Shown: positions 8,144 through 17,608, counted from the first letter of the stretch. The stretch is 64,000 nucleotides of DNA from an uncultured Phascolarctobacterium sp. (GCA_949299135.1 CASFZG010000014.1:62001-126000); one strand, 5' to 3'. Numbers and translations are program-made. The notes: generated by a model from the sequence alone, not told the origin.

Positions 8144-8521
8144 TCATTCACTCCTTCCGTCAATCTGCCTGTTAATCAAAATCTTATATCTGTTCAAGGC
8201 TTTGTCAATTTCTTTTTTAGGAGTTTTCTGCGTAGACTTTTTGAAAATATGCAGTAAGTAAATCCGGTTACCTAAAATACAGCAGTATAAAATTCTTCTG
8301 TTTTTAGGGCGCAACTCCCAAATCGCTCCTTGTAAATGTTTTATGTACGGTTCACCCAAGGCATTACCCTTTGCTTTAAGCATGATTAAAAATTCCGAGA
8401 TTGTTTCCAGTGTATCCCGCGTTGTTTTTTCATTGGTTAATGCCATATCTTTTAAATATTCGCGGACAGGCTCACGCCCATTACTTGTTTTAAAAAATTT
8501 TATTTCAAATTTTGTTTCCAC
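8144..8521 (-). CDS. RelE/HigB-type toxin (phage Gp49-like)
   Basis: A 125-residue protein of the Gp49/HigB RNase family. The start reads ETKFEIKFFKTSNGREPVREY; later come the KHLQGAIWELRPKNRRILYC core and HIFKKSTQKTPKKEID, the conserved C-terminal basic motif. Such toxins cleave translated mRNA at the ribosome. The GTG at 8521 is chosen because AGGAGG lies 5 bp upstream; an ATG at 8590 lacks a site. It forms a two-gene operon with the XRE antitoxin. Confidence 0.88.
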   Translation of the reverse strand: METKFEIKFFKTSNGREPVREYLKDMALTNEKTTRDTLETISEFLIMLKAKGNALGEPYIKHLQGAIWELRPKNRRILYCCILGNRIYLLHIFKKSTQKTPKKEIDKALNRYKILINRQIDGRSE

Positions 8522-8580
8522 TGATACCTCCTTCCATCCGCTCTTTATTCTCTCCAAGAATATTTTAACATATGCAGAAT

Positions 8581-8618
8581 AAAAAAACAACCTGCCGTAA
8601 TATTGCGGCAGGTTGTTT
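8581..8618 (-). terminator. Terminator of nifJ
   Basis: A 13-bp perfect stem (AAACAACCTGCCG/CGGCAGGTTGTTT) is followed on the minus strand by T7, 25 bp after the nifJ stop. The same arm sequence recurs in the hairpin at 18995-19032. Confidence 0.85.
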
Positions 8619-8644
8619 ATAATTATTTAGTTTTTACTTTTAAC

Positions 8645-11600
8645 TTAATCCTGTGCTGCCAGGCGTTTGTAAGTAGCAAGGCGTTCTTTGGCGTCGTGCT
8701 CGGTCTTTTCAAACAATGCTTCTGCCTGGTCGGGGAACTGTTTTAACAGTGCGGAGTAACGTACTTCGCCCATCAGGAACTCGCGGAAGTTGCCGGTAGG
8801 CTCTTTGCTGTCGAGGATAAACGGATTTTTGCCCTGTTCTTTAAGTTCCGGGTTGTAACGGTAGTTAGCCCAGTAGCCGCATTCAACAGCGTGTTTTGCT
8901 TCCAGTTGGCTCTTGCCCATGCCTGCCTTCAAACCGTGGTTAATGCACGGCGAATAAGCAATAATCAGGGACGGGCCGTCGTAAGCCTCTGCTTCGGCAA
9001 TGGCTTTAAGGGTTTGGTTCTTATCCGCACCCATGGCGATTTGCGCTACATAAACATAGCCGTAACTCATGGCCATCATGCCGAGGTCTTTTTTGCGGGT
9101 GCGTTTGCCGCTGGCCGCAAATTTGGCAATAGCCGCAGCCGGAGTAGCCTTGGAGGACTGGCCGCCGGTGTTGGAATATACTTCGGTATCAAATACCATT
9201 ACGTTAATGTTTTCGCCGCTGGCAAGAACATGGTCAAGCCCGCCGTAGCCGATATCGTAAGCCCAGCCGTCGCCGCCGAAAATCCAGTGGCTGCGTTTTA
9301 CAAAGTACTGGCCGAGGCCCGCAATTTCTTTTAAGAGCGCGTTATCGCTGCTTTCGGCAGCCAGTGCCGCTTTCAGCGCTTCGGCACGTTCGCGGGTGCC
9401 GTCGCTTACGTTCATGTTGTCAAGCCAGTTCTGCATTGCTGCTTTCAGTTCTTCGCTTACGGGCAGGTTCAGCGCTTCTTTTACGCGGTCAGCCACACGT
9501 TCGCGGGTATGTTTAACGCCCAGGTACATGCCAAGGCCGTATTCGGCGTTGTCTTCAAACAGGCTGTTTGCCCAGCTCGGGCCGTGGCCTGCCGCATTTT
9601 TGCAGTACGGCATGGAAGGTGCGCTTGCGCCCCAGATGGAGGAGCAGCCCGTTGCGTTGGCAATCATCATGCGGTCGCCTACAAGCTGGGTAACAAGTTT
9701 GGCATACGGGGTTTCGCCGCAGCCTGCACACGCACCGCTGAACTCAAACAGCGGCTGTTCAAACTGCACGCCTTTAACGGTGTTTTTATTCATCGGGTTC
9801 GGTTTAGGCGCAACTTTCTTCATTGCGTAATCCCAGTTTTCGGTTTTGGCAAGCTGGGTTTCCAAAGGTTTCATTACCAGGGCTTTTTCCTTAGCCGGGC
9901 AAACCTGAGCGCAGTTGCCGCAGCCGGTGCAGTCCAGCGGAGATACTGCCATATGGAATTTCAAGCCTTTGGCGCCGATAGCGTCCTTGCTGAGCATGCC
10001 TTCCGGAGCGTTCGCAGCTTCTTCTTCTGTCATCAGCACAGGGCGGATAACAGCGTGCGGGCATACAAACGCGCACTGGTTGCACTGAATGCATTTTTCC
10101 ATCTGCCATTCCGGAACGTTGATGGCAATGCCGCGTTTTTCGTACGCAGCGGTGCCGCTCGGGAAAGTGCCGTCCTCGTGGTATTTAAACGCGCTTACAG
10201 GCAGTTTGTCGCCTTCCATGCGGTTCATCGGCACAAGAATGTTGTCGATGAAATCATTGCCGGATTTTGCAGCTGCTTCAGTATCGGCAGCGTCAGCCCA
10301 GGCTGCGGGAACGTCAACTTTTACAACGGCGTTAACGCCCATGTCGATAGCGGCGTTGTTCATATCAACAACGTCTTTGCCCTTCAGGCCGTAGCTGTGC
10401 TCAACCGCTTCCTTCAGGTATCTAACAGCATCCTCCAGCGGAATAATGTCAGCCAGTTTAAAGAACGCCGACTGCATAATCATGTTAATGCGACCGCCGA
10501 GGCCGATTTGCTGTGCAATTTTTACAGCGTCAATAATATAGAAGTTAATATCGTTTTTGGCAATATAACGTTTAATCTGCCCGGGCAGATGTTTTTCCAG
10601 TTCTTCTGCGCTCCAGTTGCAGTTAAGAAGGAATGTGCCGCCTTTTTTCAGCCCTGCGGTAACGTCGTATTTATCAACGTAGGACTGGTTGTGTACGGCT
10701 ACAAAATCCGCAGCGTTGATAAGGTACGGAGCGCGGATGGGCTCTTTGCCGAAACGCAGGTGCGAAACGGTAATGCCGCCGGATTTTTTGGAATCGTAGG
10801 AAAAATAGCCCTGAGCGTACATATCGGTGTAATCGCCGATAATTTTAATTGCGCTCTTGTTGGCGCCAACGGTGCCGTCGCTGCCGAGGCCCCAGAACTT
10901 GCAGCTCTTGGTGCCTTCGCCGGTAACGTCAATTTCGTGGCTGGCTGCCAGGGAAGTATTGGTAACGTCATCAACAATGCTGATGGTAAAGTTGTTTTTC
11001 GGGTTTTCGGCTTCAAGGTTTTCGTAAACGGCAAGAATGTCGGTCGGGGTCAAATCCTTGCTGCCAAGGCCATAGCGGCCGCCGATAATCAGCGGATTGC
11101 GGCCTGCGTCATAGAACGCGCCGCGCACATCCATGTACAGCGGTTCGCCGAATGCGCCCGGTTCTTTGGTGCGGTCAAGCACGGCAATGCGTTTAACGGT
11201 TTCCGGAATTGCCGCCATAAAATGCTTAACGCTGAACGGACGGTACAGGTGAACGGCGAGTAAGCCAACCTTTTTGCCTTCGGCGTTCAGTTTTTCGGCA
11301 ACGGTCTGAATGGTTTCGCAGGCGCTGCCCATGGCAATAATAATGTTTTCGGCATCCGGTGCGCCGTAGTAGTTAAACAGGCCATAATTGCGGCCGGTAA
11401 TTTTGTTGATTTCGTTCATGTAGTTTTCAACAATTTCCGGCAGCGCGGTGTAATAGCTGTTAACTGCTTCGCGGGTCTGGAAGTAAATATCCGGGTTCTG
11501 CGCCGTACCGCGGATAACAGGGTTGTCAGGGTTCAGTGCGCGTTTGCGGAACTCTGCCAAAGCTTCCCAATCCAGAAGCCCTGCCAGTTTATCGTAATCC

Positions 11601-12154
11601 ATCAGTTCAATTTTCTGAATTTCGTGCGAGGTACGGAAACCGTCAAAGAAATTCAAAAACGGCACGCGGCCTTTAATTGCCGATAAATGTGCCACGCCGC
11701 CGAGATCCATAACTTCCTGCACGCTGCCTTCGGCAAGCAGGGCAAAACCGGTCTGGCGTGCTGCCATAACGTCCTGATGGTCGCCGAAAATGGAAAGGCT
11801 GCTGGTTGCCAGCGCACGTGCGGATACATGGAATACTGCCGGCAAAAGCTCACCGGCCATTTTATACATATTAGGAATCATTAAAAGAAGGCCCTGAGAA
11901 GCTGTATAAGTGGTAGTAAGGGCACCGCCCTGCAAAGAACCGTGTACAGCGCCGGAAGCGCCTGCCTCGGACTGCATTTCCTGAACCTTTACAGTCTGCC
12001 CGAACAGGTTTTTCTTGCCCTGGGCCGCCCATTCATCAACAACTTCCGCCATAGGCGAAGACGGTGTAATGGGGTAAATAGCTGCCACGTCGGTAAACGC
12101 ATAGGATATATAAGCCGCAGCGGTATTGCCGTCCATGGTTTTCATTTTTGTCAT
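8645..12154 (-). CDS. nifJ: Pyruvate:ferredoxin (flavodoxin) oxidoreductase
   Basis: A 1169-residue single-chain enzyme that oxidises pyruvate with CoA to acetyl-CoA and CO2, passing electrons to ferredoxin; it is central to anaerobic metabolism. The domain order is normal: the N-terminal pyrimidine-binding domain (AYPITPSSPMAE-like start, here IYPITPSSPMAE), the CoA/transketolase-C region, a 2x[4Fe-4S] ferredoxin domain with CIQCNQCAFVCP near residue 688 and CTGCGNCAQVCP near 741, then the thiamine-diphosphate domain starting with CAGCGETPY and containing GDGWAYDIGYGG near 964. The length matches the family. It is a single-gene unit with its own strong promoter and terminator. Confidence 0.97.
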   Translation of the reverse strand: MTKMKTMDGNTAAAYISYAFTDVAAIYPITPSSPMAEVVDEWAAQGKKNLFGQTVKVQEMQSEAGASGAVHGSLQGGALTTTYTASQGLLLMIPNMYKMAGELLPAVFHVSARALATSSLSIFGDHQDVMAARQTGFALLAEGSVQEVMDLGGVAHLSAIKGRVPFLNFFDGFRTSHEIQKIELMDYDKLAGLLDWEALAEFRKRALNPDNPVIRGTAQNPDIYFQTREAVNSYYTALPEIVENYMNEINKITGRNYGLFNYYGAPDAENIIIAMGSACETIQTVAEKLNAEGKKVGLLAVHLYRPFSVKHFMAAIPETVKRIAVLDRTKEPGAFGEPLYMDVRGAFYDAGRNPLIIGGRYGLGSKDLTPTDILAVYENLEAENPKNNFTISIVDDVTNTSLAASHEIDVTGEGTKSCKFWGLGSDGTVGANKSAIKIIGDYTDMYAQGYFSYDSKKSGGITVSHLRFGKEPIRAPYLINAADFVAVHNQSYVDKYDVTAGLKKGGTFLLNCNWSAEELEKHLPGQIKRYIAKNDINFYIIDAVKIAQQIGLGGRINMIMQSAFFKLADIIPLEDAVRYLKEAVEHSYGLKGKDVVDMNNAAIDMGVNAVVKVDVPAAWADAADTEAAAKSGNDFIDNILVPMNRMEGDKLPVSAFKYHEDGTFPSGTAAYEKRGIAINVPEWQMEKCIQCNQCAFVCPHAVIRPVLMTEEEAANAPEGMLSKDAIGAKGLKFHMAVSPLDCTGCGNCAQVCPAKEKALVMKPLETQLAKTENWDYAMKKVAPKPNPMNKNTVKGVQFEQPLFEFSGACAGCGETPYAKLVTQLVGDRMMIANATGCSSIWGASAPSMPYCKNAAGHGPSWANSLFEDNAEYGLGMYLGVKHTRERVADRVKEALNLPVSEELKAAMQNWLDNMNVSDGTRERAEALKAALAAESSDNALLKEIAGLGQYFVKRSHWIFGGDGWAYDIGYGGLDHVLASGENINVMVFDTEVYSNTGGQSSKATPAAAIAKFAASGKRTRKKDLGMMAMSYGYVYVAQIAMGADKNQTLKAIAEAEAYDGPSLIIAYSPCINHGLKAGMGKSQLEAKHAVECGYWANYRYNPELKEQGKNPFILDSKEPTGNFREFLMGEVRYSALLKQFPDQAEALFEKTEHDAKERLATYKRLAAQD

Positions 12155-12219
12155 GTGGTTCCCCTCTTTCCTTTATTAACTGCTGAAAATTAGTTGTGCG
12201 TAAAACTCCGCATATAATT

Positions 12220-12248
12220 AGTATACACTATTTATGAGGGTTTGTAAA
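12220..12248 (-). promoter_or_regulatory. Promoter of nifJ
   Basis: On the minus strand TTTACA (12248-12243), a 17-bp spacer and TATACT (12225-12220) form a good promoter about 65 bp before the nifJ ATG. A TGTATACA palindrome at 12260-12267 lies just upstream of the -35 box. Confidence 0.75.
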
Positions 12249-12284
12249 TTTTATGAAGATGTATACAACAGCGTTTTTACAAGC

Positions 12285-12312
12285 AAAAAGGTACGGCGCA
12301 AACCGTACCTTT
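12285..12312 (-). terminator. Terminator of the carbonic anhydrase-like gene
   Basis: The stem AAAGGTACGG/CCGTACCTTT with a short loop is followed by T5 on the minus strand, downstream of the 12335 stop. Confidence 0.75.
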
Positions 12313-12334
12313 AATATTGCCGCTCAATTTTAAA

Positions 12335-12886
12335 TTACACAATCTTTTCGCCGTGGTATTCTTCGCCGCCGCCATCGGGAAGCTCATTGTAACGGCGGGT
12401 CCACAAGTTTTCGTATTTAACTGCCTGTGCGTGGGTAGCGTCGGTGTTTTCCGGCAGTTGTTTGATAACTTTGGCAGGTACGCCTGCAACAAGGCTGTAT
12501 GGCGGCACGATGGTGTTTTTGGTTACAACCGCGCCTGCTGCAACGATGGAGCCTTTGCCGATAACGGCGCCGTCCAGAACGGTGGAGTGCATGCCGATGA
12601 GGCAGTGGTCTTCAACGGTGCAGGCATGCAGAAGCGCGCAGTGCCCAACGGTTACATAATCGCCAACAATGCAGGCATGGCTATCGGAAACATGCAGCAC
12701 GCTGTTATCCTGAATATTCGTATATCTGCCGATTTCAATACGGTTTACATCGCCGCGCACGGTTACGTTATACCATACGCTGCTGTATTCTTTCATTTCC
12801 GCCTTGCCGATGACTACTGCCGTTTCGGCGACAAAAGCCTTCGGGTCAATTTTAGGGGTATTGCCTTCAAATTTTTTAATAAGCAT
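12335..12886 (-). CDS. Gamma-class carbonic anhydrase-like hexapeptide protein
   Basis: A 183-residue left-handed beta-helix protein of the YrdA/PaaY/gamma-carbonic anhydrase family. Hexapeptide repeats run through residues 20-130 ([52 protein letters not shown]). Histidines in LHVSDSH and GHCALLHAC match the positions used to bind zinc. Members hydrate CO2 or serve as CoA-linked acyltransferase-like proteins; activity here is unproven. It lies next to nifJ on the same strand but has its own terminator. Confidence 0.85.
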   Translation of the reverse strand: MLIKKFEGNTPKIDPKAFVAETAVVIGKAEMKEYSSVWYNVTVRGDVNRIEIGRYTNIQDNSVLHVSDSHACIVGDYVTVGHCALLHACTVEDHCLIGMHSTVLDGAVIGKGSIVAAGAVVTKNTIVPPYSLVAGVPAKVIKQLPENTDATHAQAVKYENLWTRRYNELPDGGGEEYHGEKIV

Positions 12887-12929
12887 TGTAAGATTCCTCC
12901 TTTATGCTGCTCACAATTCTATTGTATTC

Positions 12930-12937
12930 TGTATACA
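12930..12937. promoter_or_regulatory. TGTATACA palindrome upstream of the carbonic anhydrase-like gene
   Basis: A perfect 8-bp palindrome about 45 bp before the start codon. It matches the palindrome at 12260-12267 upstream of nifJ, and GTATAC also overlaps the nifJ -10 box. A shared operator is possible but the motif is short. Confidence 0.3.
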
Positions 12938-13012
12938 AAATTTGTCAAGGAATTGGCGGGGATTTTACCTTAAAAATAAAACCCCTGCCAAAACCGTTAA
13001 CTTATTAACACT

Positions 13013-14242
13013 TTATGCCCTCGCCATGGCGCGCACTTTGGTAAGGTAAGTGTAAACACCGGCGCACACCAGAATAAAACCGGTCAGCACAAGTATCAGG
13101 CGCGTCGGCAAAAAACCGCCTAAAAAACCACCCAACAGAGGGCCAACCACGCCGCCGAACTGCTGCGCACTGGTAACAAGCCCAAACGCTTTGCCGCGGA
13201 CAGAAGGGTCGGTAACTTCAACAAGGCGCGCGTTGATGTTAGGCACAGCGCCCGCAAGGAACAAACCGTAAACAAACGTAACCGCCGCGTACTGCCAGAT
13301 GTTGTTGACAAAGAACTGGCACATATTTATTGCGCCTGCGCAGATGAACACCAGAAACAGCGTTTTGGTGTAACCGCGCTTTTGCCCGCGGTTGCCCCAG
13401 TACGGACCGGCGATAATACCGGCGATGCCCGCCAGCGAGAAGATAACGCCCGCCGTTTTAACAACGTCGTCATTGACAACGCCGCCCAAAAGATACGAAA
13501 CGTACATGGTAATCAGCGGCTGCACTATCATTACGCAAACCTGCACCAGAAAGAACATGCTCATAACAAACAGCAGCCCTTTATTTTGCAGCGAAGCGCG
13601 CAAATCCGCCCAAACATGGATAACCTTGCCTTCGCCCTTTTCGTGCCCCACATCGCGCACCAGCGCAATAACCATAATTGTAGCAATTAAAAGCGCCACC
13701 GCCGCGATATAAAACGACATGCGCATGCCGAACCACGCGCTGACGTAACCGCCGAGCATCGGCCCAAGGATGCTGCCGGAGGCAACGGCCGTCTGCATAA
13801 GCCCCATGCCCCAGCCCATTTTAACGGCAGGCAGGGTTGAAGAAACCAGCGACAGCGATGCCGGCACAAAGCCGCTTACAAGGCCTGCCAAAAGGCGCAC
13901 GCCAAAAAGCTGTTCCGGCGTCTGGCACATGCCCATCAGCCCATAGCTTATTGCCAGCCCGAAGCCCGCGCGGATTGCCATGAGGCGCTGGCCGATTCTG
14001 TCCGCGTGAGCGCCCCAGTACGGCGCCATAACCGCCGCTGTAAAAAACGTTACGCTGTAAATAAGCCCCGTCCATTCGTTAACATCGCTTTGCGCAACGC
14101 CCAAATGCTGTAAAAGATACACGGGCAAAAACGGTATGCACATGGTGTAGCTGGCGCAGCAGAAAAACACGCACACCCATAACACGTACAGGTTCAGCTT
14201 CCAGTGCAGCTTACCTCCGCCCCTGTCCTCAAAAATATTCAT
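13013..14242 (-). CDS. MFS multidrug-type efflux transporter
   Basis: A 409-residue 12-helix major facilitator. Motif A appears as GAHADRIGQR after helix 2 and again as GNRGQKRGYTK after helix 8. MQTAVASGSILGPMLGG matches motif C, the antiporter signature of drug:H+ exporters such as MdtG and NorA. The N-terminus is cytoplasmic and charged. The substrate is unknown. It is monocistronic, divergent from the gene at 14401. Confidence 0.85.
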   Translation of the reverse strand: MNIFEDRGGGKLHWKLNLYVLWVCVFFCCASYTMCIPFLPVYLLQHLGVAQSDVNEWTGLIYSVTFFTAAVMAPYWGAHADRIGQRLMAIRAGFGLAISYGLMGMCQTPEQLFGVRLLAGLVSGFVPASLSLVSSTLPAVKMGWGMGLMQTAVASGSILGPMLGGYVSAWFGMRMSFYIAAVALLIATIMVIALVRDVGHEKGEGKVIHVWADLRASLQNKGLLFVMSMFFLVQVCVMIVQPLITMYVSYLLGGVVNDDVVKTAGVIFSLAGIAGIIAGPYWGNRGQKRGYTKTLFLVFICAGAINMCQFFVNNIWQYAAVTFVYGLFLAGAVPNINARLVEVTDPSVRGKAFGLVTSAQQFGGVVGPLLGGFLGGFLPTRLILVLTGFILVCAGVYTYLTKVRAMARA

Positions 14243-14400
14243 AATATCATCTCCGCACGATAATATCTTATATTAACATTTTATCATACTACAAATATTT
14301 AGTGTGACATTTGTGTAAACTCATTGCACAAAAGGGGTTGTTGCGGCGCGGCGGCGGATATTGTATAATTAATTTATTACATTAATAAGGATGTGTGACC

Positions 14401-15483
14401 GTGAAAGGATTTAAAAAGCAGGAACTTGAACAGCAGGGCTTCATGGGCAAGCTGTTTGGCAGCAAGCCCCAGCAGAACGCCTTTGCCGAGATAAATAACA
14501 TTCTGACGGACGCAGCAACCGCTGCCGAACTGACGAAGGACGCAGCCGCAGATATTTTTAAAAAGTGGGGCTGCAAGTTTAACGACGGCAACATGGACCA
14601 GCGCAGCGCCATTTACCGCAAGGTTGCGGATAACGCCTTTACCTACGCCAAGGGCAAGGACGATGCACTTCTGGCTGACCGCGCCCACATGGCAGAAATT
14701 TTGGAGATACCGGAAAACCTGTGCCGTCTGGCGGATAACGGCGCAAAAAAATCGGCGTATTTTGCGCGCTGCCGTAATATTGTAAACGGCGAAGAAACTT
14801 TGGACATTAAAGCCATCAACGAGCTGTTCGGCTACGATTATGAGGACGGCTTTGACTTCCGCAAGCAAGTATTTAACGATTATTTTAATGGCGAGTTTGA
14901 CCGCATCGCCGAAGCAAAACGCTTTACGCCGGACGATGAGCAGCACTTGCGCGATATGTGCGCCAAGCTGGATATTCCGTACGAATTTAAAGCCAACATC
15001 GACAATGCGCTGACCAAGTACCGCTATCTGTGGAACGCGGAAAACGCGCCGCTGGGCAATGTAAAAGTTGACTTCCCGCTGGACGAAGGCGAAATCTGCC
15101 ACGCGGCAGGGCAGGCTTATTTGTGCGAGGTTAAAACCGTTGCCAAAGAGGACAACTACTACCAGCTGACCCGCAAGCTGCGCATTGATGAAACCATTTC
15201 CTTTAAGGGCGAGCACATTGAGCACCCGCAGATTATGGAAGAAACGGCGGTCATCACCGACGCGGGCTACCTGTTTTTAACCAACAGCCGCATTATTTAT
15301 TTAAGCAAAAAAATGGCGAAGGAAATCCGCCTGGACGATTTAAAAACGGCTGACCTTTCTTCTAATATTATTGAAGCGCACCAGAATGACGGGCAGAGCC
15401 TTTCCTTTAAAATGCAGGATGACGCTGCCGAAGTTATGTTTGCCATTCTGCGCCGCATTTTAAAAGACAGGAACCGGAAATGA
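14401..15483 (+). CDS. Uncharacterised protein with a C-terminal PH-like domain
   Basis: A 360-residue cytoplasmic protein with no signal peptide or membrane segment. Residues 1-200 are mostly charged helices, with two segments suggesting repeated helical bundles. Residues 230-360 look like beta strands, and the stretch YLFLTNSRIIYLSKK resembles bacterial PH/GRAM-like domains. I do not recognise the full-length family. GTG at 14401 has AAGGA 9 bp upstream; a GTG at 14395 is too close to that site. The gene overlaps the following acetyltransferase by ATGA, so the two are co-translated. Confidence 0.7.
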   Translation: MKGFKKQELEQQGFMGKLFGSKPQQNAFAEINNILTDAATAAELTKDAAADIFKKWGCKFNDGNMDQRSAIYRKVADNAFTYAKGKDDALLADRAHMAEILEIPENLCRLADNGAKKSAYFARCRNIVNGEETLDIKAINELFGYDYEDGFDFRKQVFNDYFNGEFDRIAEAKRFTPDDEQHLRDMCAKLDIPYEFKANIDNALTKYRYLWNAENAPLGNVKVDFPLDEGEICHAAGQAYLCEVKTVAKEDNYYQLTRKLRIDETISFKGEHIEHPQIMEETAVITDAGYLFLTNSRIIYLSKKMAKEIRLDDLKTADLSSNIIEAHQNDGQSLSFKMQDDAAEVMFAILRRILKDRNRK

Positions 15484-16064
15484 AAGATTTAATCCGTTTC
15501 GTCCGCCCTCAGGACGCCGCACGCATTTTAGAAATTTACGCGCCGTATATTACGGATACCGTTATCTCGTTTGAATACGACGTACCGGAGCTTGCGGATT
15601 TTACCGCGCGCGTGGAAAAAATCAGCAGCAAGTATCCGTATTTGGTGTATGAGCGTGACGGCGTGGTAGTTGGCTATGCTTATGCATCGCCGTACATTGA
15701 ACGCGCGGCGTATGATTATACCGTTGACCTGTCCGTTTATGTGGACGCAGCTTATTGCGGGCAAAACATCGGCGAATGTTTATACGCAGCGCTGCTGGAT
15801 ATTCTGGCTAAACAGGGCTTTTACAACGCTTACGCCTGCATCACAGCAACTAACCAGAACAGCCTCAACTTTCACAAGCGCATGGGCTTTACCGATGCCG
15901 GCACGCACCCGTTAGCCGGTTTTAAACACGGCCGCTGGTTGGACGTTTGCTGGTATTACAAACGCTTACAAGCGGATACCAATCCGCCGCTGCCGCTGAA
16001 ACAAATAAACAGCTTTAATAACGGCGACTTATTGCAGCCTGACGAAACGTATAAAAAAAAATGA
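15480..16064 (+). CDS. GNAT acetyltransferase, phosphinothricin/methionine sulfoximine type
   Basis: A 194-residue enzyme of the Pat/MnaT group: the start IRFVRPQDAARILEIYAPY, the middle TVISFEYDVP, the acetyl-CoA loop CGQNIG, and the end HKRMGFTDAGTHPLAGFKHGRWLDVCWYYK are all typical. Relatives N-acetylate methionine sulfoximine, phosphinothricin or related amino acids. About 25 C-terminal residues rich in Asn/Pro/Lys are extra. ATGA overlap with the preceding gene indicates an operon. Confidence 0.88.
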   Translation: MKDLIRFVRPQDAARILEIYAPYITDTVISFEYDVPELADFTARVEKISSKYPYLVYERDGVVVGYAYASPYIERAAYDYTVDLSVYVDAAYCGQNIGECLYAALLDILAKQGFYNAYACITATNQNSLNFHKRMGFTDAGTHPLAGFKHGRWLDVCWYYKRLQADTNPPLPLKQINSFNNGDLLQPDETYKKK

Positions 16065-16167
16065 GGGTTCTATAACTTTCCTTGGGGTTATCTAAGTAAA
16101 GTATAGAATTAAACTTAATTATAGTTTTTTATAATTAAAGGGATTAACTACCCTAAAAAGTAACTAT

Positions 16168-16208
16168 ACCCATCAATCTATAGTTTTAAATAGATTGATG
16201 GGTATTTT
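16168..16208 (+). terminator. Terminator-like hairpin
   Basis: A 14-bp perfect stem (ACCCATCAATCTAT/ATAGATTGATGGGT) with an 8-nt loop is followed by ATTTT. It closes the acetyltransferase operon and marks the start of the AT-rich patch. The rest of 16065-16318 holds AT-rich hairpins and, at 16278-16297, a palindromic TTTTAATGATAATTATTAAA reminiscent of a Fur box, but no gene. Confidence 0.65.
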
Positions 16209-16318
16209 ACGTTTATCAGAAGCTTAAAGATATAATAAACTTATAATTTTTGCAAACTTTGATATTTGCTGGTAAAATTTTAATGATAATTATTAAACCA
16301 CGAAGGTTGTGATGTTAT

Positions 16319-17077
16319 ATGTTTTATTTTAATAAAATTTTGAGTTTAATTTTGTTGCCGCCAGGAATTTTTATTATATTTTTACTAATGTTAGTTATAT
16401 ATATGTTTGTAAAACGTTTATATGGTCGCCATTTTGTTGCAATAATCACGTTAATTTTATATTTAATATCATCTCCGTTATTAACAGAAATACTTTTGCG
16501 ACCATTAGAAGATAAATATAATGTTTCTGACAAAAAAGCTGAAGCAATAGTTGTTTTAGGAGGTGGAGCCATTCAAGGAAGAAAATCTGTAAACAGCAAT
16601 GGAACTGTTGGTGATTATTCTGCCTCAAGACTATTGACAGCGGCTCAACTGTCTTTTAAGTATAATGTTCCTATAATTGTTACTGGTGGTCAAAAATTTT
16701 CTGATTCTGGAAATGAAAGTCGAATATCGAATGATATTTTACAAGGATTAGGAATTAGTAAAGATAAAATAATTGTTGAAAATACATCCCGTAATACTAT
16801 CGAGAATGCAATTAATTCATTGGATATATGCCAAAAACTTGGCATACATAGCATATATCTGGTAACATCATCATGGCATATGCCGCGTAGTGTTATAACT
16901 TTTAATAAAGTATATAATAATGTTAATATTAAGATTATACCTTTTCCTTGTGGTTATTTGTTAAATAATAATAAAAAAATTAGCGGTTTTGATTTATTGC
17001 CTCAAATGTGGGCATTAGAAGCAAATTATTTAGCAATACGTGAATATTTAGGACTATTAATTTTAAAAATACAATAA
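16319..17077 (+). CDS. YdcF/DUF218 family membrane-anchored protein
   Basis: A 252-residue protein with two N-terminal hydrophobic helices (about 5-30 and 38-60) and a DUF218 domain: AIVVLGGG near residue 78, PIIVTGG near 118, ENTSRNTIENA near 156 and VTSSWHMPRS near 182. This family includes SanA/ElyC-like envelope proteins with a nucleotide-binding-like fold and poorly defined activity. The gene is very AT-rich compared with its upstream neighbours, suggesting acquisition. Its ribosome binding site is weak. It converges with the orphan gene at 17078 with no gap. Confidence 0.85.
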   Translation: MFYFNKILSLILLPPGIFIIFLLMLVIYMFVKRLYGRHFVAIITLILYLISSPLLTEILLRPLEDKYNVSDKKAEAIVVLGGGAIQGRKSVNSNGTVGDYSASRLLTAAQLSFKYNVPIIVTGGQKFSDSGNESRISNDILQGLGISKDKIIVENTSRNTIENAINSLDICQKLGIHSIYLVTSSWHMPRSVITFNKVYNNVNIKIIPFPCGYLLNNNKKISGFDLLPQMWALEANYLAIREYLGLLILKIQ

Positions 17078-17608
17078 TTAGTTATAATCATTATCATAGC
17101 AATCTATCTTCTTTTTATTGTATTGGGTTCCTGATTTTAATGTTGTTAATGTTGCTAAACGATTTAGCCAAGATCCGCCATTTTTTCCTTCATACAACAT
17201 ATATAAAGAATATGTTTTGCCAGGTACAACTCTGATAAATTTTTCTATATCAATATCACCATTTGATGTTGTATTTCTAACCCAATATTGTCCAGAAATG
17301 GTATTATAAATACTAGCACCTACATAAGAGCCGTAACTTTCTATTGAGGATGCTGCTCTGATGATATAAACATCATTAGGAACAGTTAAAGAAAATGCTT
17401 GAGTCTTTGTAGGAACATTATATACTCGATCAGGAGTGTTAGGGATAGCAAAAAGAGAAACGTAAGAATTTGCGTCCCTATTAATGCTAAAAGTATACGG
17501 GTTACTTACCTGTCCATGTAGCTGTAAATTAAGCTCAAATGGTGTTTGCAAAGAAGTAGTACATTCTTGAATTGGCTTTCTACTGCTGCAAGGAACCTTA
17601 TCGTTCAT
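17078..17608 (-). CDS. Orphan protein, probably beta-rich
   Basis: A 176-residue protein I do not recognise. No signal peptide or membrane segment is evident. It has many Ser/Thr/Asn/Tyr residues and alternating hydrophobic strands, a pattern of beta-sandwich or lectin-like domains, and two N-terminal cysteines (PCSSRKPIQEC). The AT-rich composition matches the flanking YdcF and transposase remnant. The start lies only 17 bp from the end of the broken transposase frame and lacks a clear ribosome binding site, so the true N-terminus may have been lost when the element inserted. Confidence 0.5.
   Translation of the reverse strand: MNDKVPCSSRKPIQECTTSLQTPFELNLQLHGQVSNPYTFSINRDANSYVSLFAIPNTPDRVYNVPTKTQAFSLTVPNDVYIIRAASSIESYGSYVGASIYNTISGQYWVRNTTSNGDIDIEKFIRVVPGKTYSLYMLYEGKNGGSWLNRLATLTTLKSGTQYNKKKIDCYDNDYN

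Noticed and set aside
9509-11263. A 584-codon open frame on the plus strand opposite nifJ
   Set aside because: It mirrors the nifJ codon pattern, has no ribosome site or recognisable domain, and nifJ is certain.
17083-17096. Fur-box-like ATAATCATTATCAT
   Set aside because: It lies inside the 3' end of the orphan gene, where Asn/Asp/Tyr codons explain it.
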